A stretch of 64,000 nucleotides of DNA from Macrotrachela quadricornifera (GCA_022393335.1 JAJEKB010021308.1:1640403-1704402); one strand, 5' to 3'. Shown: positions 47,600 to 59,955, counted from the first letter of the stretch. Numbers and translations are program-made. The notes: a model not told the origin generated them from the letters alone.

Positions 47600-48090
47600 G
47601 TCTGCCTGTCTGTCTGTCTGTTTTTTATGCATTTTGACACTGCACGAGCTAGCGGTGCCAAACCTTTCATGGTATACTCTTAGGACCTGAGAAAAATCGA
47701 GAGGGGCTCAGGATGATTGGCGGGAGGGTTGAGGTGAAATTTCACACGGTTTATGATATATTGCGATTTTTATCAATCTTTCAAAAACTTCAGAGCATTT
47801 GCTGCCATTGTTAAAATATCCGTCTCTTAATGCCACTTTTTTTGCAGTGGGTATTGGTATAAAGTCTGGCAATAGGTATGAGTTACGAGAAAGACACTTA
47901 CAATTCCACGCTACTTGCTGAATTATCCAATTTAAGAATGAATGTAAGTGTATGCACGGCGGGATGCGTAGTAAGAATCGAAGACAAGGTCTAAACCACG
48001 TCCTCTATGCATCTTCTGTCGTTTTCTCACATGTTAGGTTTTCAGTATGGAGATTTCTCGAGCAACGCCCGATACTTCCACTAGTTATTA
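47600..48090. other. Intergenic, no gene
   Basis: A CTGTCTGTCTGTCTG run at about 47602-47620 is the only clear low-complexity feature. Confidence 0.4.
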
Positions 48091-48094
48091 TTAT

Positions 48095-48325
48095 ATAGAA
48101 GTGAATAACTGATATCTGGTTATCTACTGAAAATGTCTACATATATATAGAAAACTTCAGTTCACACTATTGACTATAGATTAATATTAGAAACTTTCAT
48201 ATTAAAGTAAATATCTGATATCTGCTCAAAATGTCTACATATATGTGCATAGCTACAGTTCATTTATTCACTACATATTAGCAACTGAAACTTTCATTCC
48301 AAAGTAAATATTTGATCTTTGGTTG
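48095..48325 (+). repeat. Tandem repeat, about 110 bp unit
   Basis: Two and a half units share AAAATGTCTACATATAT, GAAACTTTCAT and AAAGTAAATAT in the same order. Confidence 0.65.
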
Positions 48326-48685
48326 TCCAGCTCATATGATGATGTATCACACTGTATGTTTAATATATAATCTTCTGAGTCAGTTTGAAAAAAATACGTG
48401 ACATTTGTTTCATAAGATCAAAGTTTCAACGTTTTTTAATTCTAATAAATACTCAATGAAAAACTCCAACTTTAAAAATTTTGACACGCAGTCTTTTGAA
48501 CTGGTACCAGTTTGAGATGTGTCACTCCATGTTCACTTTTTAGTTGAGAATCAAACATTTTTACTCATGAAGATTTAATGTTCTGTTAACGAATAAGATA
48601 TCTAAAAACAAGATGAATAGATAAAAATAGTATTAGACTGCTGTGTATATTCGAAAGTCTTCATAGCAGGTGCATCAAAATTTAA

Positions 48686-51600
48686 TTATTGATGTAAGCA
48701 TGAGTTCATCAACACAGACAATTGTGTTGAATTTCCATTAACCACTACCAAATCCAGTTTTCCATCATTATTAAGGATTCCAGTTGCCATAAATAACGGA
48801 TAATTACCAGCCGCATAGCCATACGGACTCTGAAATGTTCCATTTCCATTACCAAGCAACACATTCACAGTATTATCGAAATAATTAGCTACAACTAGAT
48901 CCAATTTCATGTCGTTGTTGAAATCACCCGATACTACAAAAATAGGATATTTGCCACTATCATATAGTTTTTGTGTTTGGAAGGTTCCATTTCCATTACC
49001 AAATAACACGCTGACAGTATGTTCTCCGAAATTGGTTACTGCTAGATCTAATTGTTTATCATTATTAAAATCCCCTAATGCCACACATGATGGCATACTA
49101 CCAGTTGAATATATATTTTGTATTCGAAAGGTTCCATCTCCATTGCCAAACAGCAAGATGATATTATTATCGTTATCGTTGACTGCAATCAAATCAAGTT
49201 GCATGTCATTGTTCAAGTGACCCGTTATCAAATAAAAAGCACTGTTGACAGTCATATATGGGTATCGAATGGCAAATGTTCCATTTCCATAACCTAATAG
49301 TATACTGATAGTATTTTGATCATAGTTTGAAACAACCAAATCAATTTTTCTATCATTGTTAAAGTCACCTAATACTACAGTTGACGGGTTAGGACCAGCA
49401 TAGTACTTCTTTTGAATCTGGAACGTTCCGTTTCCATAGCCAAGGAATATACTTACAGTGTTTTCACCATAATTAGTCACTGCCAGATCTACTTTGTCAT
49501 CATCATTAAAATCACTTGATATGACAGTTTTTGGAGTCAAGCCAGTTGCAAGGTTATTTTCAGTATGTAATATTCCCTTTCCATCTCCATAGAGCACAGT
49601 TAATGTATTCTGATCGAAGTTCGACACTACCAGATCGAGTTGTTGATCGTTGTTGAGATCAACTGATATCATCGAAAATGAACTTCCATCGATTTTATAT
49701 TTGGATTGATTTTGAAAAATATTGATACTATTCCCAATAAATACACTGATGGTTTTTTCATTATAGTTACTCACTACAATATCTAGTATTTTATCATTGT
49801 TGAAATCACCTGATATCACACAAGTTGGATAGTCCCCAGTCGTATAACTATATCCATTCTGAAAGGTTCCATTACTATTTCCAAGTAGTAAACTAATGGA
49901 ATTTTCGCCACCATTGGTCACAACCAAATCTAGTTGTTTATCATTGTTAAAATCGCCTGATATCACAATTAATGGGCTTTTACCAGTAGGAAATTTTTTT
50001 TGAGTTTCAAATGTCCCGTTACCATTGCCAAGTAGCATACTAATAGTATTTTCATTGCAATTAACTACTACTAAATCCAACATTTTATCATTGTTGAAGT
50101 CACCGAATGTCATAGAGTATGGAGATTTACCAGTGGCATACGTATATTGAGCTTGAAATGTGCCATCGCCATTGCCAAGAAAGATACTAACGGTGTCCTC
50201 CCCTTGATTGGCCACTACTAGATCTATTTGTTTATCATAATTGAAGTCAGCTGATATGACAAAAGATGAATTAAGACCAGCCGTATATTTTACTTGAGTC
50301 TCAAAAGTTCCATCCGATTTACCTAGTAACACACTGATTGTATGTTCGTAACTGTTAGCGATTACCAGATCTATATTTTTGTCATTGTTGAAGTCGCCTG
50401 ATGTGACAGAATTTGGAAATATTCCAGTTTCGTACATGTGGTGAGTTTGAAATGCACCATTTCTATTGCTAAGTAATACACTAACAGTATTTTCACCGGT
50501 ATTTAGAACTACTAGATCTGGTTTACTATCCTTATTGTAGTCTCCTGACGTCATGAAACGTGGTTGCCCACCAGTTGCACGTTTGTACTGAGTTTGGAAC
50601 ATGCCATTTCCATCTCCAAGAAGCATGCTGATAGTGTTTTCACCGAAATTGGTCACTACCAAATCTATTTTCTTATCATTATTAAAGTCGCCTGATGTGA
50701 GATACAAAGAGGATTTGCCAACTGTAAACATATATTGTGGTCTAAAAGTTCCATTTCCATTACCAAGCAGAATGGTAGTTGTATTACCATCTCCATTAGC
50801 AACTGCTAGATCTATTTTTTTGTCATTGTTGAAATCATTTAATACTATAGATATTGGAAGACTGCCAGTGGTATATTTATACTGAGTCTGAAACGTTCCA
50901 TTTCTATTGCCAAGTAATATGCTGATAGTATTTTCTTTAGTGTTAGACACCACCAAATCCAATATTTTGTCATTGTTTAAGTCATATGATCTAACGTAAT
51001 ATGAGAAAGTACCAGTTGCATACTTGTATTGAGTCTGAAAAGTTCCGTCACCATTCCCAAGGAATATACTGACAGTATTTTCTTCAGAATTTGTCACTGC
51101 TAAATCTATATTTCCATCTATATTAAAGTCTCCTGATGTGACACATGATGGTAACTGGCCAGTTGGATATTTATGTTGATCAGAAAACTTTCCATTACCA
51201 TCTCCAAGGAATAGACTAACAGTATTTTCTACCTGATTAACAACTACTAGATCTAATTCTTTATCATCATTGAAGTCATCTGTTATTATATAAAAAGGTT
51301 TATTACCAGTCATATACTTGTCTTGAATTTGAAAGGATCCATCTCCATTGCCAAGTAACACTGTGAGTTTATTTTCACCATAAATAGTCACTACGAGATC
51401 AAGTCGCTGATCATTGTTGAAATCAGCTGATATCACAAATGTGGGATTGAATCCAATTACATATGTTTGAGTCTGGTAGGTCCCATTTCCATTGCTGAGC
51501 ATTACACTAATGGTGCTGTCGAGACGGTTAACTACTACTAAATCTAGGTTACTGTCATTATTGAAATCATTTGAAATCACAGAAAATGGATATTGGCCAG

Positions 51601-51792
51601 TGGCATATTTGTATGGAGCTTGAAATATTCCATTGCCATTACCAAGTAGAATGCTGATTTCATTATCACCTTGATTAGTCACAGCCAAATCTAGTATTTT
51701 GTCATTGTTAAAATCGTTCAATGTGACAGAAGAAGGATTAAAGCCAGTTTGATATGCCTTTGGAGTTGCATAAAGAGTTGGACACAGATTAT
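48686..51792 (-). CDS. FG-GAP/VCBS repeat protein, 21 repeats, 5' exon not identified
   Basis: The exon visible here starts at 51792 behind an acceptor (TTCTCGATTCAG) and stays open to the stop at 48686. It encodes CPTLYATPKAYQTG and then 21 consecutive repeats of about 48 residues. Each has a DFNNDKxLDLVV segment, which is a D-x-N-x-D-x3-D calcium-binding loop, followed by a beta-propeller strand pattern (ENTISVLLGNGNGTFQ). This is FG-GAP/VCBS architecture, as in integrin alpha propellers and many secreted bacterial and bdelloid proteins. 21 repeats suit three seven-bladed propellers. The upstream exon should supply the start codon and probably a signal peptide or membrane anchor; I could not place it. 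The protein ends LMNSCLHQ, with one Cys near each end. Likely extracellular; ligand unknown. The forward frames at 48909 and 50601 are shadows. Confidence 0.85.
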
Positions 51793-51960
51793 CTGAATCG
51801 AGAAGAAATTAAACAATATATTTCATTATTCAAATCAATGTCAAAATATTATCTCTTATTTCTATAAAGTTCCCTATTTTTAGATGGATGAACTTGTTTA
51901 CGCTCAAATATATAAACCCATTGGTTATTAAGTTTAACTGCTATACAAATTCATGATAAA

Positions 51961-52430
51961 TTAACTGTTGCTTCATATCGTACAGTTGTTCATTGAATTC
52001 ATCGATTTTCAAGTGAACGAGAGTCGTTGAAAGATGATCCTCGAAATGGTGGTTCGTTATTCGTCATTGTACAACAAAATATTGGTATGGTACAGGACCT
52101 GGCGAACAATGATCGACTAGTACATATTATTATTGATTATATTGTTACCTCTCAGACATAGTCTATTGCATGTATTATTATGATAAATGTTCAAATCGTT
52201 TAGTCAAAAATTTTCACAAAGGAAAACCGCGTAAGCAAGATATTAATCTTAATTTTAATTATATTCAAGATGAAAAATTTAAAGTTATATTTCAACTATC
52301 ATACCAGCCTGTTCAACACCTATTCGAGAGTATCGAAAGATTCTGTAGAAGTGGATTGAAAAAATGAAACTTTGTATTGAATATCGTGGGATCTACTTTG
52401 AACATTTGGTGTAAAAAGCTTAGCAAAATC
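51961..52430 (+). pseudogene. Mariner-like transposase remnant
   Basis: At 51975-52105 a frame reads SYRTVVH-stop-IHRF, then ESLKDDPRNGGS, matching the mariner N-terminal helix-turn-helix end and the LEDxPRSGRPS linker; a TGA replaces the expected Trp. Near 52345-52415 another frame reads KWIEKMKLCIEYRGIYFEH and a stop, the typical mariner C-terminus. The catalytic middle is deleted and frames differ. A dead copy. Confidence 0.7.
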
Positions 52431-52929
52431 TTTTGTTTTTGAATAAATATTTGAAAGTCCGAGAATTTATTGACTAGCCTATGTAAAATAAAGACATTTC
52501 GGAACTCGAAACTCTAAGTTTGATAGTCTTTGCTAATTAAAATCTATTCGAAAAATTCCCAACCAAATTTAACTCAGAAATAAGTTATAATCTGATTTTT
52601 TTTATAAAAGCTTTGTATATTTTTAATAACAATTCTTCTTATACAATAAAAAGGATTAACTTTTCATAAATTGGATTGTAATTATATTAAAGATTGTTAA
52701 AAGAGTTTATCATTTGCGATAGCCATAGAAAGTTTTCTAAGTTAAATGAGTGCGACAATTTAATAAAGTTTAATAGTTGATATCCCTTAGTTCAACTTGT
52801 ATCTATTTCCTCTACTATCTAGTTTGATGAATTGTATTGCCTATATAAATATAGCCTGACTATATTTATCTCTAAACGCTGTTTATTCTCTGGACGTAAA
52901 ATTAGATCCTCAAGTACTCTATTATGACT

Positions 52930-53215
52930 AGAGATGGCACTTTAACCTCTATAAGTCGAAAAACTGGCCAATCATACAGCAGGAAATTGTAAGTCGCTTA
53001 TTTGATGGATAACCAGGGGAGACTCTATGAGGACTTTTGTAGAGCACCTTTGATAATCTCAAATTGACCCGAGCAACCCTACGATTCGTCCTTATTTTCA
53101 TGGAGAAAGACTACCTCGAAATTTGATTAGCCAAAACTTTTTTGTAACTAATTATTCCCGAGATTCCCAATACCGGGAAGCTCAGGCTCAGTGCATGCCT
53201 AGACTAGATCGACTA
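52930..53215 (+). repeat. Truncated relative of the 42.6 kb foldback
   Basis: 52930-53120 repeats the left arm of that element (GAGGACTTTTGTAGAGCACC, CCCTACGATTCGTCCTTATT) and 53150-53215 matches the sequence after its right end (GGCTCAGTGCATGCCTAG). The right arm is missing. Confidence 0.65.
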
Positions 53216-53422
53216 AGCTCAATGATTTATCCCTATATATATACGTATGATATTTTGTTTGTGTAAACTGTTTTTACATGTAATCGAGAAGAAGAAAATA
53301 GAAAAACATTCGAATTAAAAGTTACATTCATATATAAAAAGATGGTTTCATAAAAAATTTGACTAGTTTTTTTCTAAATTGAAAGCAAATTTTCAATAGT
53401 TATATCTATAGTCATATACTTC

Positions 53423-54460
53423 TTAATTATTACTTGTTATATTTGTGTTTATTATTGTTTTGTGAGATCTTGATCCTAAGACAGAACCGATAATAATTGC
53501 TACGATCAATAAAATTGTTAATGAAATCATTGGAATAATAAATCTTTTCTTTTGATATAAAGATCTTCATGATAATGTAACAAAAAAAAATGTTTGTTAA
53601 AATAACAGTTAGATAATTCGATAAAAATACTTACGGAAGTTTTGGAAAAAGACGTGCATCTAAACATAGAAATATTTTAATTTAATATAAATAATTGAAA
53701 AAAACTAATTTGAAATACTTTCAAATGGAGGTTCAAGTAGAATTTCTTTTGATTTAATCTGTTTTAAATGAATAACATGAAGATCTGGTGCTGGATTAAA
53801 TTTTGATTGTACTTCCAAACATGTTCCTGGTAGTAATAATATTTCATCTTCATCATGAAAACGTGAATGATTACGTATATTTCTTCCATTTAATATTTCA
53901 ATTGAAAAAAGTGTTCTTTCACCTGTATTACCCAAATAAAGATCACTTTCTAATACAGGAAGTGTTTTTGTACATGATGAAAAACTCCACCATATTATTT
54001 GAGATCCAGATAAAAATTCCTTACTAATATTTTTTCGTATTCCACGCCATACAGTTCGTGGAGGATCACAAGGTAATTTAGCTAATGCAGTAAGAAAAAG
54101 TTTAAGATATTTAAACCATGGTTTTAAATCTTCTCGATCAGCTGTTTTAAGAGTATAATTAAGAATTGAATAGAGACTTTTTGTAGTTATAGGCCATTCT
54201 GCTGTATAAAGATATATTGAAGCTGCTTCATCATGAGTCAAACCATCTGGTGGATCATTTGGTGTCATATTCAAAGCAATATTAACATGTGTAAGTATAT
54301 CATCAACAATATCAATTAATGGTTCGCATGCTTTTGTAAGAGGAAGAAGTGGCTCTTCAGCATATCCAATGATTGGATCAACTTTTTTTGAATGAATGGG
54401 ACCTTGAATTATTAATCGAGCATTTTTCTCTCTAACATCTAGTTCATCACCCTCATTCAT
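53423..54460 (-). CDS. Arginine-type ADP-ribosyltransferase with C-terminal membrane anchor
   Basis: Exons in coding order: 54460-53719, 53659-53635 (only 25 nt) and 53564-53423; phases agree and the product is 302 aa. The catalytic motif set of the R-S-E class is complete: VWRG with R139, WWSFSS with S159, and E204-D-E206 (ExE, Glu at the -2 position typical of arginine-specific enzymes). The fold before R139 is the helical ART lobe. The last exon adds a hydrophobic helix (about residues 265-284) preceded by QKKR, so the enzyme is probably membrane-anchored by its tail. It transfers ADP-ribose from NAD+ to protein side chains. Bdelloids have many such genes. No TPR is attached here. Without the two short introns the frame would stop early at 53705 and lose the anchor. 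Confidence 0.87.
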
Positions 54461-54469
54461 CTTGATTTA

Positions 54470-55160
54470 TTTATACGTTTTTAATTATATGAATGTATTT
54501 GAGAGCTAGAAAAGAACAGTCTTTATTTATTAGGTTGAGCAAAAAATTCGCGATCACTATATTAATCGTCTTCGTTAACAAAGGAACGGTGAGCTTTTTG
54601 CGCAATCTAGTATAAACTATTCGATAGAGTGAAGGGGTGAGAGTGAGTTTTTCCTCGAATAACCCGGCGTTTTTATCAAAACGAGTGTCAGATTTAGGAT
54701 GAGCATCCGAAACTGGATTGATATATATTATTTTGAAAAATTAACCTGAAATCTCCCTCAGGTATGGTCAAAAAGACTCAAAAATGAGTTCGATAAAAAA
54801 AACTAGTTTTGTTTCGTAATTATTTGTTGTTTTCAATTTTTTTGAAATTTTGTTGACCTATACAAGCTTTTCTTATACTCAGACCGAATATTTCTAATGA
54901 AATACATTTTTTGAGTCTTTATGATCCATCCCTGATTGATACTCCAGATTAATTTTTCGAGAAAAATAAAAGCTCTCAGAAATTTTTCAAAATAATTCTT
55001 AAAAGATCTTTAAAATTCCATTGAATTAAAGACAAAGTTTTTTTAGAACATCGTGACAATTATTGTTTTCGATTACTTAAGCTAAAAAAATACAATAGAT
55101 ATGTGTTTTTCTTATTCACTGTTTTATGATAAAATATCTATTATATTATCGTATGTCTTA
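54470..55160. other. AT-rich spacer
   Basis: No gene or clear repeat in this stretch. Poly-A and poly-T runs dominate. Confidence 0.45.
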
Positions 55161-55167
55161 TATCAAT

Positions 55168-55650
55168 CACTTCCTAATGATTGAATTATTAGTAAAAACT
55201 ACACAATAAAATGGTGCAGACATTTTTCACTATACATTACCTGTTATTACACAACTTCGTTGCAAAAAGTTAAGAAGTGATTAACAATAAGTATGCTTTG
55301 CTTGTGTATAGACTATAACGAAGAAAGAATACTTATACACACATTTTATATTTTTTTATCAAAAAAAAAACAAGAAACAATTGGAGTGTGACAGATGTAC
55401 GAATACATATCTGTATGAAAACACATGTGAGGTCCAATTAATACAATAATCATTGCTTTTCTTTATTACAATTGTCGAAAATATGTTTCTTCTTCTTTTC
55501 TTTTTATACGTTAGTAATTGCTATGATTGAATAAGCGAAATAACAAATAATGAGAAGAATGTTCTACTTTCTTATGATTTCTCGAAATCTAATGATTCTA
55601 TTTCAATCACTTCTCATCACGCAGACAATCATTGATGCAATAATTTAAAG
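55168..55650 (+). repeat. About 500 bp dispersed repeat, copy 2
   Basis: Same orientation as 41776-42285, collinear with small indels. There is no recognisable terminal inverted repeat or flanking duplication. Confidence 0.75.
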
Positions 55651-55659
55651 TTATTATTA

Positions 55660-56680
55660 ATACATTGAAAAAGTAAACATTATAAAATAAGATAAAGATT
55701 TTGTTGCTGATAATATGATGTTTGTATTTTCTCTCTCTTGTTATACCTATTACTTATGATTTGTATTTTTTTTTGTAAATTTTTTCGTCATCATTACCTC
55801 GCTTATATATAAATTTGATACTAGCCCAACAATATGAGAACTCATCGAAGTTTTTTTGATGATACATAAACTCAAATAGTTATTAAGTAAGAAAAATAAT
55901 AGAATTGATATTATTCCAAACAAATAATGATGGAATCAAGATATATTATTAATATAATCAACTAAAATTTTGTGGCAAACAATCAAATTCAACAATTAAT
56001 CTATATTATTTGACTGATGAAAGCGAAGTAAAATTATATCTTGCAATAAATGAGCATAATTATGTCAACTGAGGGATGCACAGAAATTTTCTTGAAACAA
56101 AACCAGAAGTGTAATTTTATTTCTCTTCAATATACATTCATTCAGTTATGTCGTCGATCGGTAACGTGAAAAATCCTTATATTAGAATTTTGCCTTTTTG
56201 AAGCAGGATTATACGATCTGTTTCTCTTATTCATCGTGGAACAAACATTCTACTTAGTGGCATAATCAGGGATGGGCTAGCTCGAGTGCCACTAATCTTT
56301 GGTTAGGCATCCAAAGAAAAGAAACTAATAACTTTCTTCATTTCCAATACTTCTGCTGCATTTTTTCAATAATTATGCGGCATTGCCCGGACATCCGCAA
56401 GTGTCTGGTTTTATCATTAATTCCACAAAGTACTATTTATTACCATATTGACAAATTAAAACAAATAGATTCACTTTATGTTACTATCGTTGAAGATTAT
56501 CGCGTTTCAGCTGTCACACTTAAGTAATGAAAGAAAATAATTTAGCGGTACTTTTGTATTCTTTCGTTTTTTATACTAATTTGATTCAAATTGGCGTTTG
56601 CAGCAGGGCAATGATCTCAAACACGCGAGTAATATTTGTCAAGAATTTATTGATGAGAATGTCTCACAGTTATTAGATAG
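55660..56680. other. AT-rich spacer
   Basis: No supported gene or repeat in this stretch. Confidence 0.45.
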
Positions 56681-56691
56681 ATCATCTATTG

Positions 56692-57270
56692 TTCATTTCA
56701 GAGTTAAATGGTCGTGGGCATTTTTTGAATAATTTTTTCAAGGAATGAGATAGAGATCTGCAGTTTTTACCGTTTGAAAGAGTAGATGAAAACGCATCGA
56801 ACCATATATAGAAAGACTTTCCTAACGACTTTTCTAATGGTATTGCATATACCGGCAAAACAAACAGCATGTTCCTCATGAGTGCGATCTCAATTTATCG
56901 ATTTTCTGGAGTGTGCTTGAATCGACAAATGAAGAGCTGCAAAAAACTATGGAAAGGCTCTGTTCCTAACTACTATCTATAAGATATTTTAGGCATTAAA
57001 ATGAAATTCAGCATCCATTTTTCCGCAAAATAGTCGAAAAATGAAGTTTTTTTTATGGTATTTTGATAGAAAAAAAAAACACTTTTTTGACACACGAGAA
57101 AAACGCAATTCTTTGAAAATGTTTTACTAAAACAATTGGAAAATTCTTTCTATGTATAGTTCGATATGTCTTCATCTGCTCTTTCAAACAGTGAAAACCG
57201 CAAGTCTCTATCTTGTTCCTTGAAAAAGTTATTCAAAAAATGCCTACGGGCATTTAACTCTGATATGGAC
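56692..57270. repeat. Foldback, arms of about 150 bp
   Basis: 56692-56850 pairs with 57130-57270 (CCGTTTGAAAGAGTAGATGA against TCATCTGCTCTTTCAAACAG). It ends about 20 bases after the stop codon of the LRAT-domain gene, so that gene's 3' UTR would run into the hairpin. Confidence 0.75.
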
Positions 57271-57291
57271 ATTAATCATAAAAGATTGAAA

Positions 57292-58256
57292 CTAAGGGTG
57301 AAATTGAACTGGTTCAGCAAGCTGTCTGGCACCTTCGTGTGACCAATCAAAACCAGTACAGCAATTTCCTGCGAAATGTTGGCAATTCTTTTTAGTAAAA
57401 TGATAAGCACCTGCGCCATAAGATGATTCTACATATTCTTTAGCCGCATTTAAGACTTGTGTTGGAGTACGTCGACGAATTCGATAGACTAAAGTAAATA
57501 AATTGAAAATCAATATTTCAAACTCTCGTTCTACATACCTATGACCTTAATTTTACCGTCCTTGTTGAGAGTAAATTTTTCCCATGGCTGAAATTTCACA
57601 CAGGCTGTCCCTTTTGCTGTTTTTAAATCACCTTCGCCGGGTGAAATGTGATAAACTGTACGATTACCAGCATAAATACAATCATGATGATATAAACCAC
57701 GAGAGACTGATACATGATCACCAGGTTTAAGGAACGCATCAGGATTATCTATATATCATAGGAAATAATGATATAGAAAATAATCAAATAACACGTACCT
57801 GAACATTCTTTCGGCATTTTTACATGATAAGTACAATGTGGACATACTACTTCACGAGTAGAATTATGACCATCACATTCAAAAAACGGTGGTTGTTTAG
57901 ATAGTTGTTCCTTGTATTTTGTAATTTGATCCTAAGAGAAAATAATCAAAGTATAACAATAATAAAATATATTTCATAAAATAACCTTCGCGCCATCTAA
58001 AGTCAAATGATCCGTACGATGAAAGTGATTAAGATTACCATTTGTATGACTTTCATCAAAGAAAGTTCTCAAAGCATACCACCAAGTTGTCGTAATCACA
58101 AAAGCAACCTCTTGACCAGTACTATAAAACAGAATAAATCCAGCATATAATGGAAAAATCAACTTACCCAGTTACTGCATATTCTTGATATACTTCAGTA
58201 CCAATAAATGTATAAAATTTTAATGCCGAATCAATTCGATCTTTGAATGAAGACAT
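57292..58256 (-). CDS. LRAT-domain (NlpC/P60-like) acyltransferase/phospholipase-type protein
   Basis: Exons in coding order: 58256-58168, 58121-57986, 57931-57799, 57748-57539, 57488-57292; introns of 46-54 nt, all phase-consistent; 254 aa. The C-terminal half is an LRAT domain: FLKPGDHVSVSRGLYHHDCI with the catalytic His, YHISPG, and KNCQHFAGNC with the nucleophilic Cys. Family members (HRASLS/PLAAT, LRAT) act on phospholipids or retinol esters. The N-terminal half has a Trp-rich start, and a small C..H..C..C.YH cluster at about residues 90-115 (ECDGHN..VVCPHCTYH) that could bind zinc. No membrane anchor of the PLAAT type is seen at the C-terminus, which ends AEPVQFHP. Start chosen as the ATG (MSSFKDR) that opens the first phase-compatible exon. 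Confidence 0.85.
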
Positions 58257-58269
58257 AATTAATTTCTAA

Positions 58270-59340
58270 AAAATCTAAATCATAATATGAATTAAATAAA
58301 AAATATGGAAAATAACATACGGATGAATCTAAATCTAGTTTATTTAATGAAAGAAATTACAAAAATCTATACAAGAAAACGAACAAATATACATATGATG
58401 TAATAAGCAATATCTCAACTTAGAATGTTCGCTTACTCTCCTGTCTCTCTCCTGAAAAGCAAGCAAGTACATATTTTCATCGGAGCGAAAAAATCAACGA
58501 TAACCAGGTACGATAGGAAAAAGACCCAACTATATATATGGTTAAAACCATATGCGTAGAAAGGAAAGAAAGAGATAAGAAAGAAGAGAAAAAAACTTGG
58601 AAACGTCCATACGATAAAAGAAACATTTATTTATCCTAACATCTCAACAATTATTCAATACTTCTAGATAGTTTTCCTGGCATGTAACTATATAATTCTT
58701 CGGTCCTGTTTCTGGGCCGACCGCGATCATTTTCAGGTTCTTAAGAAGAAAAACGAAAAAAGGATTTGACTTGGCGATTTTTAGGAAGATTTAAACAAAA
58801 TTTCGTTGACAGATCAACATTGTTAGTTTTCTCTAAACTTCATTTGAATAACTGTACTTATTACATCAAATCGTATATATGCACAATCTATTTTTTGTTT
58901 GACAATCTCATCGAAAATCATTATGTCAAAAAGAGAAAAAAACATCATTCGAATCATAAAAAAACTGATAAGCGAAATAAATGATAATAGTTGATTCAAA
59001 ATATAAGCGGAGAAAAGGTTAAAATAAGCTACATATAACTCGAGCTACACATAAAAATTCTCCATTGCTATTTCTTATATATTGCCCTCTACACTGATGA
59101 TATCGAGATAATCTACCCATGTCATTAAGAACGCTGATCGTACGCGTGACGAAATGTTTGTCATGCGTTGTACATCTGTCGAAACGTGCTGCTATACAGA
59201 TGTAGCATTTTTTTCGTACGTCATGCATACAATAGATGTCGTGTCATCGTCAAGGAGGAGAAAGAGGACTAGAACAGTCAATGTCGTCTATTTTAAGCGA
59301 GCAAACAGTCGACGTCTCTGACAAAATCATTTTTATTTTC
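58270..59340. other. Intergenic, no gene supported
   Basis: AT-rich, with TATATATGG near 58530 and several short frames lacking family features (58766-58984, 59019-59228). Confidence 0.45.
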
Positions 59341-59349
59341 TTTAATATG

Positions 59350-59548
59350 GAGTGGTGTCACATAATCCAGGATTTTGGAGATGCCACCGCGTCTCCTGAG
59401 GAAGACACCACACCCACACTCGGGAGATACGGTCGTTTGTCACCGAAGATATAAGATTTTCGCTAGCGATGTACACCCCTCACATACTCACCCGCATCTC
59501 CTGCGAGAGATACGGCATCTCCAAAATCCTGGATATATGACACTACTG
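59350..59548. mobile_element. About 200 bp MITE
   Basis: GTCACATAATCCAGGATTTT and AAAATCCTGGATATATGACA are inverted ends, continuing with GGAGATGCC/GGCATCTCC. The interior is GC-rich. No clear target duplication was found. Confidence 0.6.
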
Positions 59549-59955
59549 CCGAGAATATATTATATAATAAACTCCTCGTGGGCTATCTATCATACTATAA
59601 AGCAATTCGAAGAACACTTCTATAGAAAAACATATCTGTGAAAAAATCTTTCCAAGTTTTTTGCCAACACCTGTAGCTGTTAGTATTAATTATCACAGAG
59701 ATATGCCATGATTGTTCCATAGTACTTCATCGTTTTAATCACTTGGTTAGTTCTAAGGCCACATATATTTCAATTTCGTTACTATGTTGTCTGTTATTTC
59801 CTTTGATATGTAATTTATAATGATAATGTAACGTCTGACACGTCTGTAGGAAGAGGAACGGATGGATGGATCCAAATTTGTGCTCTTAAACACTTCAATA
59901 CTCATTTTAGATCGTGTTTCACAAAACCTATTGAATAAAAGTCAAGCTCTTTTAG

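Noticed and set aside
41776..55650. A 13.9 kb LTR retrotransposon bounded by the 500 bp direct repeats
   Set aside because: No gag, protease, reverse transcriptase, primer-binding site or polypurine tract lies between them; the interior contains unrelated host genes.
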